Origin: CAZDRX01 sp964508225
GTDB taxonomy: Bacteria; Patescibacteriota; Gracilibacteria; Peribacterales; Peribacteraceae
DNA: 18,761 bases
Reading direction: 5' to 3'
Assembly: GCA_964508225.1 (NCBI GenBank)
Contig: CAZDRX010000022.1
Location: 1 to 18,761, forward strand
The notes beneath the pieces are model-generated. The model was given only the letters and a program-made list of their open reading frames with translations. It did not search any database and was not told where the DNA came from. The position numbers and the translations under genes were made by a program. Positions 13,296-18,761 of this stretch are shown here, one piece after another; the first letter of the stretch is position 1; the number at the start of each line of letters is the position of its first letter.

Positions 13296-13301
13296 TATGC
13301 T
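13296..13301 (+). promoter_or_regulatory. -10-like box before DUF1697 gene
   Basis: TATGCT (4/6) ends 7 nt before the ATG at 13309. No good -35 is seen, and the 12-bp hairpin ends 16 nt upstream. If used, it excludes the alternative ATG at 13297, which lies inside it. Confidence 0.35.
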
Positions 13302-13308
13302 TCTTGTG

Positions 13309-13854
13309 ATGAGTACAAGCCTTCTTGCCTACGTCGCGCTCCTCCGCGGCATCAACGTCGGCGGAAACAAGAAAGTCCCGATGGCACTACTCAAGAAGAT
13401 GCTCGAGAAGATGGGGTACACAAACGTGAAGACACTGCTTGCAAGCGGCAACGCTGTCTTCGAAACAACCGAACGTGATGCCGAGCAAATCCGTTCCTCG
13501 TGCGAGAAGCAATTCGAGAAGACGTTCGGCTTCACATCATCGTTCATCATCCGGAAGATTTCTGACATTGTGGCACTCGCCAAAGCCGATCCGTTCAAGG
13601 GTATCACCGTCGCACCGGATATCCGTCTGTACATCACCTTTCTCCCCGGGAAGCCGAAGAGCACCCTGAAGATCCCCTACACATCACCAGAGGGAGATTT
13701 CAGGATTCTCAAGGTCACGACGGGCGAAGTGATGAGCGTCCTCGACTTGAGCAAAGGATCCGGCACCGTGGATGCGATGAAGATCGTGGAGAAGGAATTC
13801 GGCAAAGAGGTAACGACGCGGAACTGGAACACGGTGCTCAAGCTACTGACGTGA
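13309..13854 (+). CDS. DUF1697 family protein
   Basis: The 181-residue product matches the DUF1697 family, whose biochemical role is not established. The signature is clear: AYVALLRGINVGGNKKVPMA near the N-terminus, then TNVKTLLASGNAVFET and a C-terminal TTRNWNTVLKL, close to the usual RNWNTV ending. Family members are about 170-190 residues and cytosolic. ATG 13309 is chosen over 13297 because the -10-like TATGCT covers the earlier one and the family normally has only a few residues before the motif. It is convergent with the ACT protein; the stops are adjacent (13854/13855). Confidence 0.9.
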   Translation: MSTSLLAYVALLRGINVGGNKKVPMALLKKMLEKMGYTNVKTLLASGNAVFETTERDAEQIRSSCEKQFEKTFGFTSSFIIRKISDIVALAKADPFKGITVAPDIRLYITFLPGKPKSTLKIPYTSPEGDFRILKVTTGEVMSVLDLSKGSGTVDAMKIVEKEFGKEVTTRNWNTVLKLLT

Positions 13855-14517
13855 TCAGGCCTGCTTCGCGCGCTTGGCGAGTGTCTTCATGAGTGTAAAT
13901 GCACGCTCGATGTCTTTGTCGTCGATGATGAAGTTTACCTCCGTGAAGTAGGAGATGATCTGATAGACGTTGATCCCGGACCACGCGAACGCCTTCACGA
14001 ATGGATAGTACACGCCGGGGAGCGTCACGGTCTCGAGTGGCATGCGGATGCTGATGACCGAGAGATTCGTATACTTAGCGATGCGTTTCTGGCCCTTGGT
14101 AAGCGTCTCGAGCGCAGGAGCGAGCGACGCACTCAGATCGAACGTCGATTCCCCCGTTCCCTGTCCGTACGCGATGAAGGGATTGTCGTGCTTCTCCGCG
14201 ATGGTCAGGAGTTTTTGATGAATTTTATTCAATTCCGGCGTCGAGAGGAACGCATATTCGACGATGTCGGAGCGCACCGTGATGTTCTTGATGGGATGCA
14301 CCGTCTCCTTCGGATACTTCTCCGCGAGATCGGCGCTCCGGCGCCGGAGCGCCATCACGATCGATCCCTCCGTGACGTCTTCGAGGAGGATCTCCTCAAT
14401 CTCCGGCTTCATTTTCCGGGCGAGTGCGCTGAAGTTTACGATTCCTTCCCGAAGAGCTTCTCCGTAGCTTGGATGGCCTGCAATGACCTTTTCGATGGTT
14501 TGGGCGATGGTGATCAT
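13855..14517 (-). CDS. ACT-domain regulatory protein
   Basis: The 220-residue product has an N-terminal helical part (FSALARKMKPEIEEILLEDV, residues about 24-43) that may be a winged-helix or helical dimer segment. The C-terminal region contains an ACT-like fold: SVISIRMP, LPGVYYPFVKAFAWSGINVY and TEVNFIIDDKDIERAFTLMK resemble the small-molecule-binding ACT domains of aspartate kinase. No kinase domain is present, so it is a stand-alone ACT regulator with an unknown ligand. ATG 14517 is preferred over 14535 because a TATCCT box ends 6 nt before it. It diverges from the Trp-rich orphan across an AT-rich spacer. Confidence 0.8.
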   Translation of the reverse strand: MITIAQTIEKVIAGHPSYGEALREGIVNFSALARKMKPEIEEILLEDVTEGSIVMALRRRSADLAEKYPKETVHPIKNITVRSDIVEYAFLSTPELNKIHQKLLTIAEKHDNPFIAYGQGTGESTFDLSASLAPALETLTKGQKRIAKYTNLSVISIRMPLETVTLPGVYYPFVKAFAWSGINVYQIISYFTEVNFIIDDKDIERAFTLMKTLAKRAKQA

Positions 14518-14523
14518 GTGTAT

Positions 14524-14529
14524 AGGATA
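14524..14529 (-). promoter_or_regulatory. -10-like box before the ACT gene
   Basis: TATCCT on the minus strand (4/6) lies 6 nt before the ATG at 14517, with strongly AT-rich sequence upstream but no good -35. It predicts a leaderless message. Confidence 0.38.
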
Positions 14530-14623
14530 GGGCATAATTGTTAAAAATTAAACATTTTCTTCAATTTTATCATTTTTCTCCGGAAAATTTCCGTTCCGGA
14601 AACGGAGACCCTACGGTGTGCGC

Positions 14624-14661
14624 GTACTGCAGTACACGTCGTCTGAACGGTTCAGGCGACG
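14624..14661 (+). promoter_or_regulatory. Palindrome and strong hairpin in leader of Trp-rich gene
   Basis: GTACTGCAGTAC (14624-14635) is a perfect 12-bp palindrome, a plausible operator. Immediately after it, 14637-14647 pairs with 14651-14661 in an 11-bp stem with a CGG loop. Both lie upstream of the GGAG ribosome site (14682-14685) of the gene at 14693. No known riboswitch was recognised. Confidence 0.45.
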
Positions 14662-14692
14662 ACCCGTTCCTTTCCATCGTCGGAGTTGTGCC

Positions 14693-15262
14693 ATGTGTGG
14701 CGGATCAACCTTCTGTGCCCCCGTTCCCCGTCCCTCGTTCGTGCATGTCGTGCGGCCCGTCGCCGCCGAGATGCCGGACCTCATCCCGTATTCAGGAGAA
14801 GAAATTGAATGCGCGTTCCCCGATCTGTTCGAGTTTCTGACTGCGATCATGTTCCTGAACCCTACGGGGTATCCGGGAACTCTCGACGACGAGCAACGCT
14901 CGCCGCCGGGGTCCTGGTACGCCCTCAGTTGGGGCTGCATCCACCGGGATGTCCTCCCCGTCTGGAGTTCTTACTCACGCAGTGTGCGGTGGAGCTTCTG
15001 GAAAGGATGCTGGAACTGGATCGCGACGTTCGGGAAGCAGCCGATCGTCGAACCCGGGTACGGAAAAGAAACCGCACTGGCATTCTTCGATCCTCTCCCG
15101 ATCAAGCTGTTCGAGCGAGCGGTCTTCCGCCTGACTCGAGCAGGAATGCTTGACCGAATGATCGAAGAGCACGGCCCAACCAGTCAAACAATCTCCGTGT
15201 ACCACCCGACACCCGCGCTGGCCGAACGCCTGCGCAAGGCACGTATGACCTGCTCGACGTGA
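14693..15262 (+). CDS. Trp-rich orphan protein, 189 residues
   Basis: No family is recognised. The product starts MCGGSTFC and has a Trp cluster in the middle, with seven Trp between residues 75 and 109 (W75, W80, W91, W100, W103, W107, W109) along with GCIHRDV and KGCWNW. The C-terminal part is helical. No signal peptide is seen. The ATG at 14693 is chosen because GGAG stands 7 nt before it; an in-frame GTG at 14618 would run through the leader hairpin. A clear terminator follows 7 nt after the stop. The aromatic, Cys-containing core could bind a flat ligand or a membrane surface, but nothing proves this. Confidence 0.7.
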   Translation: MCGGSTFCAPVPRPSFVHVVRPVAAEMPDLIPYSGEEIECAFPDLFEFLTAIMFLNPTGYPGTLDDEQRSPPGSWYALSWGCIHRDVLPVWSSYSRSVRWSFWKGCWNWIATFGKQPIVEPGYGKETALAFFDPLPIKLFERAVFRLTRAGMLDRMIEEHGPTSQTISVYHPTPALAERLRKARMTCST

Positions 15263-15269
15263 GCAACCT

Positions 15270-15311
15270 CCCCTTGAAGCACCGCATGCAACGGCTTCAG
15301 GGGGATTTTTT
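15270..15311 (+). terminator. Rho-independent terminator
   Basis: CCCC-T-TGAAGC (15270-15280) pairs with GCTTCA-GGGG (15294-15304) with one bulged T and a 13-nt loop, followed by ATTTTTT (T6, 15306-15311). It is the best intrinsic terminator in the window. It ends the Trp-rich gene and runs into the ribBA stop codon on the other strand. Confidence 0.85.
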
Positions 15312-16521
15312 AGACCTTCCGCAAACTGTGCTTCATCCGCTTCTTCTTCGTCTTCAGGTACTTCTTCTGCTTCGCGCCCTTCGGACTGATCTCAATCGGG
15401 AGCTGCTCGGAGATTGTGAGACCGTAGCCACCGAGACCATGGACCTTCTTCGGGTTGTTCGTGAGGAGGCGGATCTTGCCCGCACCCAGATCTTTGAGGA
15501 TCTGCGCACCCACACCGTACTCACGGAGGTCATCGGGGAGGCCGAGGGCACGGTTCGCATCCACGGTGTCATACCCGAGGTGCTGGAGCGCGTACGCACG
15601 GATCTTGTTCGTGAGTCCGATGCCGCGCCCTTCCTGACGGAGGTACACGAGAATGCCCTTCCCTTCCTTCGCAATGCGCTGGAGCGAGAGATCGAGCTGT
15701 CCGCCGCAATCACAGTGGCAGGAACCGAAGACGTCCCCCGTGATGCACTCCGAGTGCACGCGCACGAGGGTCGGCTTGTCGGGTGTCACATTCCCGATCT
15801 TGAGTGCGACGTGTTCGCGGCGTGCGACATCGGTGTACACGGAAATCTCGAAGTGGCCATACCGCGTCTCAAGCTCACTCCTCGCTGCAAGAAGAATGAG
15901 TGATTCACACGAACGGCGCTGTGCGATCAGATCCTTCACGGTCAGGAGCGGAATGCCGTGGTCAGCAGAAAACTTCTTCAGTTCCGGCAGGCGCATCATC
16001 GTGCCGTCTTCCTTCATCAGCTCACTGATGACGGCTCCTTCTTTGAGTCCTGCAAGCTTGCAGAGATCCACGGACGCCTCCGTGTGACCGCTGCGCCAGA
16101 GCACGCCTCCATCCTGTGCACGGAGAGGAAAGACGTGACCGGGGCGGCTCAAATCCTCGGGGCGGGACTTCGGGTTCATCGCAGTGAGGATTGTCTTGGC
16201 CCGATCAGCAGCGGAAATACCGGTGTCCACACCCTCTCTGGCTTCGATGCTCACCGTGAATGGCGTGGCGCGCTTGCTCGTGTTCTTGAGGACCATAGCA
16301 GGCAGCTCGAGACGATCCGCAATCACATTGCTGAGCGCAAGACACACGACACCGCCGGTGTGACGGATCATGAACGCAAGCTTCTCTGCCGTCGCGAACT
16401 CTGCCGCAAGCACAAGGTCGCCCTCGTTCTCACGATCCTCATCGTCGACCACGATGACGAACTTTCCCTTCTTCAGGGCAGCGAGAGCCGTCGAGACGTG
16501 CTGTTTGAGCGCGTGCTTCAT
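15310..16521 (-). CDS. ribBA: Bifunctional DHBP synthase / GTP cyclohydrolase II
   Basis: It supplies both starting branches of riboflavin synthesis: 3,4-dihydroxy-2-butanone 4-phosphate from ribulose 5-phosphate, and the pyrimidine intermediate from GTP. The 403-residue product has the RibB part first (DDEDRENEGD at 26-35, RPGHVFPLRA at 126-135, SGHTEASVDL), then the RibA part with zinc ligands Cys259, Cys270 and Cys272 in SECITGDVFGSCHCDCGGQL, EGRGIGL (298-304) and NNPKKV (355-360). A Lys-rich C-terminal tail (about 385-403) is an extension. An extended -10 (TGC TATGAT) ends 8 nt before the ATG, predicting a leaderless message separate from ribE-ribH. Confidence 0.97.
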   Translation of the reverse strand: MKHALKQHVSTALAALKKGKFVIVVDDEDRENEGDLVLAAEFATAEKLAFMIRHTGGVVCLALSNVIADRLELPAMVLKNTSKRATPFTVSIEAREGVDTGISAADRAKTILTAMNPKSRPEDLSRPGHVFPLRAQDGGVLWRSGHTEASVDLCKLAGLKEGAVISELMKEDGTMMRLPELKKFSADHGIPLLTVKDLIAQRRSCESLILLAARSELETRYGHFEISVYTDVARREHVALKIGNVTPDKPTLVRVHSECITGDVFGSCHCDCGGQLDLSLQRIAKEGKGILVYLRQEGRGIGLTNKIRAYALQHLGYDTVDANRALGLPDDLREYGVGAQILKDLGAGKIRLLTNNPKKVHGLGGYGLTISEQLPIEISPKGAKQKKYLKTKKKRMKHSLRKV

Positions 16522-16529
16522 GCACGGGG

Positions 16530-16538
16530 ATCATAGCA
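16530..16538 (-). promoter_or_regulatory. Extended -10 promoter before ribBA
   Basis: TGCTATGAT on the minus strand is a TGn-extended 5/6 -10 box in the 40-nt gap after the SLH gene. It ends 8 nt before the ribBA ATG. No FMN riboswitch-like structure fits in this short gap. Confidence 0.52.
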
Positions 16539-16561
16539 CGCGTCTCAAGCGCACCCGAGCC

Positions 16562-17884
16562 TTACTGCCATTTGACGGTGTAGGTCACCGTTTTCTCGAG
16601 ATCGTTCATCCCGCGGCCGATACCGATGATGTACTCGTCGCCGGGGAAGAAGTGATACGGCTTGCCGCACTCGGGACCGGTGAATCCGTACTGGTCGACC
16701 TCCTTGGGCGTGTAGATGATGCAATCCACCTTGGATGTGCCCGAGACCTCCACGGTGCCATCCATCTCCTTCTCGACGGTGAAGCTGTACCAATCGCCGA
16801 GATCGTTCGGTTCCATCATGCCGGTGCGCGGCGTGCCGGACTTGAGCCAGATGGCATCGAGGAAACCGTCGTTTCCGTCACCCGTACCCACGCTCGCATT
16901 CACGGTGAAGTTCACGTCCGCGACGGTCGGCTGGAGCTGGAGATGATACGTACCCGGACGGACGTTCACGTTGAGGATGCAGCTGTTGGCAGTCTGGGTG
17001 CCGAGATAGTACTCGTTGCTAAACCCGTCATTCTCGATCAAGTACAGACGGCACGTGATCTCGGACGGATAGAACCCGATGACGTCCGCCTGAACATGGA
17101 CGACGCCCTTCGCATTGATGCGGAACTGGTAGCTCGTGGGACGCTTGGCGAGAAACTTGTCCGTGTCTTTGAAGGGGAACGTCACCTGCTTGATGATGTC
17201 TGCGGGAGCAACGGACGATGCACTCGACGAAGCAGACGAGGACAGCATCGCCTTCTTCATCGCCACCTGTGCATTGAAAATGTACGCAGCAGCCTCGCCT
17301 CGCGTGAGTTCGCGGTCAGGGTAGAAGCGGACGCCCGACTGTCCTGTGATCGGGAACATGCCGTTCTTGTACGCAGCGATGATGTAACGGCTGTACCACG
17401 CGGAAACCGAGATATCGACGAATTTGATGAGATCCTGATCGGCGGACGTCACTTCCGGTGCAGCGAGACCGAAGACCGTGAAGACCATCTTGAGAGCCTC
17501 TGTGCGGCTCACAGGACTGGCCGGACGGAACCGTCCATCACTGTAGCCCTGCACGAAAGCATTGGCCTTGGATGCAGCATCACACACGTACGCTTCGTAC
17601 CAGCTGCCGCGATCGACATCCGTGAAACAACCCGAGAGAATGACGGGCTTTCTGCCGGAAGCGGTGTAGAGCAGCTTCAGGAATTCCGCGCGGTTCACGC
17701 TCCTGTCAGGGTTGAACTTCCCGTCCGGATTCCCGTTGATCACACCCGCACGTGCGAGTGACTCGATCTCTCCCTTGAAGGGGTAGGTGTCTCCGACATC
17801 CGGAAACATCCCCGCGGCCAGCGCCACGAGAGGGAAGAGGAGGCCGCCTGCAATCGCAAGACGGAGCGCGGAACGGTGAAGCAT
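16562..17884 (-). CDS. SLH-domain surface protein
   Basis: The 440-residue exported protein begins with a Sec signal peptide (hydrophobic core LAIAGGLLFPLVALA, likely cut near residue 24). Three S-layer-homology domains follow at about residues 27-75, 84-135 and 153-210, each with the usual pattern (FPDVGD...GVINGNPDGKFNPDRSVNRAEF; the second has AFVQGYSDGRFRPASPVSR; the third FYPDRELTRGEAAAYIF). A Ser/Ala linker (214-227) leads to a beta-rich C-terminal part of about 200 residues with MEPNDLGDWYSFTV, similar in style to PPC/pre-peptidase C-terminal-like sandwiches. SLH domains hold proteins to the cell wall polymer. The gene lies between ribH and ribBA, functionally out of place. Confidence 0.92.
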   Translation of the reverse strand: MLHRSALRLAIAGGLLFPLVALAAGMFPDVGDTYPFKGEIESLARAGVINGNPDGKFNPDRSVNRAEFLKLLYTASGRKPVILSGCFTDVDRGSWYEAYVCDAASKANAFVQGYSDGRFRPASPVSRTEALKMVFTVFGLAAPEVTSADQDLIKFVDISVSAWYSRYIIAAYKNGMFPITGQSGVRFYPDRELTRGEAAAYIFNAQVAMKKAMLSSSASSSASSVAPADIIKQVTFPFKDTDKFLAKRPTSYQFRINAKGVVHVQADVIGFYPSEITCRLYLIENDGFSNEYYLGTQTANSCILNVNVRPGTYHLQLQPTVADVNFTVNASVGTGDGNDGFLDAIWLKSGTPRTGMMEPNDLGDWYSFTVEKEMDGTVEVSGTSKVDCIIYTPKEVDQYGFTGPECGKPYHFFPGDEYIIGIGRGMNDLEKTVTYTVKWQ

Positions 17885-17947
17885 ACAGAAGCGGGAAGCC
17901 GATGAGCCTCAAGCGTAACTTGAACACTTCTGTTGTACAAGATTTCT

Positions 17948-18418
17948 TCAGCGCAATTCAGACAATCTCGCAAGCTGAGTGATCAGCGTCTCGGCGGCGA
18001 TCGGACCTTTCGAGTCCGGACCGATGGAGCGTGAGCGCGCATCGTCGATACTGTCGACGAAGAGCACCTCATACACGAGGGGTTTTCCGGCTTCGAGCTG
18101 GACCTGCATGCATCCTCTTGCCGATTCCTCAGCCACGATCTTCGCATGGTGCGTGACGCCCTGCACGATGATCCCGAACGCGATGACACCGTCGGCATCG
18201 TCGAAGACAGACTGCGCGAGGAGCGGGATCTCAAAGGATCCGGGAGCGTCGATGACCGCGATGTTGCCGGACGCAATCCCTGACTTGAGGAGCGTTGTCT
18301 TCGCGGAATCCACGAGTGCGGAGGTGAGCTCGGGGTACCACACCGAGCGGATAATCACGATCTTCCAATCGGGATTCACCTGAGTCTTGCCGAGGGCAGG
18401 GGTCTCACTGTGCGTCAT
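17948..18418 (-). CDS. ribH: 6,7-dimethyl-8-ribityllumazine synthase
   Basis: It condenses the two riboflavin precursors to lumazine. The 156-residue product has PGSFEIPL (59-66), GIIVQGVTHHAKIVAEE (82-98; usually GxVIRGxTxHF with the catalytic His at the last position, His91 here) and PLVYEVLFVDSIDDARSRS near the C-terminus, where bacterial enzymes usually read PVxFGVLT. These changes look like lineage variation. The ATG overlaps the end of ribE by 14 nt, so the two are translated together. The SLH gene follows after 63 nt. Confidence 0.93.
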   Translation of the reverse strand: MTHSETPALGKTQVNPDWKIVIIRSVWYPELTSALVDSAKTTLLKSGIASGNIAVIDAPGSFEIPLLAQSVFDDADGVIAFGIIVQGVTHHAKIVAEESARGCMQVQLEAGKPLVYEVLFVDSIDDARSRSIGPDSKGPIAAETLITQLARLSELR

Positions 18419-18761
18419 GGGCTTTCAGAATGTACTTGGCCAACACGTCCGTCTCAAGGTTTACCGCATCTCCGGGCTTGAGCGACGCAAGCGTCGTGAG
18501 CTTCAGGGTATGAGGGATCACCGCAATCGTCACATCGGATCCGTGCAATTCCGCTACCGTGAGCGCGACACCGTCGATCATGATGCAGCCGTGGAGCACG
18601 ACGTACGGACAGAGATGATCCGGAATGAGAATGGTCAGGAGTCCGCTGCCGAGCGCCTTCACCATGCCGGTTCCTTCCGCATGCCCGAGGACGATATGGC
18701 CTTCGAAGCGCCCGCTTGCGGGCATCGCGCGCTCCAGATTCACCGAGTCCCCTTCCTCCAA
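18405..18761 (-). CDS. ribE: Riboflavin synthase alpha chain, 3' part
   Basis: It converts two lumazine molecules into riboflavin and one pyrimidine. The gene is cut by the window edge: about 118 residues of a roughly 200-residue protein are visible. They include GDSVNLERAMPASGRFEGHI, an IVLGHAEGTG motif (usually GHVDGTG), LHGCIMIDGVALTVAE and a last part with VIPHTLKLTTLASLKPGDAVNLETDVLAKYI, which is the second lumazine-binding repeat. The His-to-Ala-like change in GHAEGTG is mild. The start lies outside the window. It begins the visible riboflavin run ribE-ribH. Confidence 0.93.
   Translation of the reverse strand: MEEGDSVNLERAMPASGRFEGHIVLGHAEGTGMVKALGSGLLTILIPDHLCPYVVLHGCIMIDGVALTVAELHGSDVTIAVIPHTLKLTTLASLKPGDAVNLETDVLAKYILKAHDAQ

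Noticed and set aside
16370..17761. 463-residue open frame on the plus strand
   Set aside because: It lies antisense to the SLH gene and ribBA, whose domains are unmistakable. Its Val/His/Arg/Asp-rich composition is typical of an antisense shadow in GC-rich sequence.
17885..17947. FMN riboswitch between ribH and the SLH gene
   Set aside because: The 63-nt gap is too short, and the conserved multi-stem core is not visible; only a small TCAAG/CTTGA inverted repeat is present.
3273..18407. Recoding of TGA to Gly, as in some CPR lineages
   Set aside because: TGA ends several well-defined genes (the glycosylase, the 385-residue protein, rnhB, ribE) exactly at family-expected lengths, and no family needs an internal TGA.

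Overview
The window looks like a compact, GC-rich bacterial chromosome segment with standard stop usage: TGA, TAA and TAG all end genes, and no in-frame TGA occurs inside any recognised protein. Short genes, tail-to-tail stop overlaps, many small orphan proteins, tRNAs with encoded CCA, an SLH-domain surface protein and a cupredoxin lipoprotein without the usual Cys ligand suggest a Patescibacteria/CPR lineage, perhaps Peribacteria-like. This is an inference from gene content, not a placement.

Layout. 1-2880: the 3' part of pyrE (+), a small lipoprotein (-), an orphan (+), an orphan (-) and pheS (-). 2914-4584: a tightly packed minus-strand operon of purE (class II type), an orphan, a type-4-like uracil-DNA glycosylase and a four-helix membrane protein. 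4607-5660: tRNA-Ala(GGC), a DedA-family gene interrupted by ten Ns, tRNA-Arg(GCG), and a decaying 74-bp tandem duplication of that tRNA's 3' part. 5643-6486: a tiny orphan (-) and an orphan (+). 6473-9872: a minus-strand cluster with an anchored Cys/His-rich repeat protein, a cupredoxin-like lipoprotein, a one-helix exported protein, a polytopic membrane protein and rnhB. 9964-12456: a transaldolase-family gene and gnd (pentose phosphate enzymes) around an orphan. 12453-13279: a charged orphan, tRNA-Arg(TCG) and a palindrome-rich spacer. 13309-15311: a DUF1697 protein, an ACT-domain protein, and a Trp-rich orphan with a structured leader and a good terminator. 15310-18761: riboflavin genes ribE (partial), ribH and ribBA on the minus strand, with an SLH surface-protein gene between ribH and ribBA.

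The most striking system-level signal is at the gene starts. For eleven genes a -10-like hexamer lies only 6-9 nt before the start codon, several with a good -35 box, which predicts leaderless mRNAs. Only a few genes (the 754 lipoprotein, DedA, the Trp-rich orphan) have Shine-Dalgarno-like leaders. The best candidate for an undescribed envelope system is the 7063-9872 cluster. Its largest protein carries seven Cys-pair modules, most spaced about 33-35 residues apart, plus three His/Cys motifs, and it is translationally coupled to the cupredoxin lipoprotein. Two enzymes depart from the usual bacterial form: PurE resembles the CO2-using (class II) type, and the uracil-DNA glycosylase lacks two of the four Cys that normally hold its Fe-S cluster.
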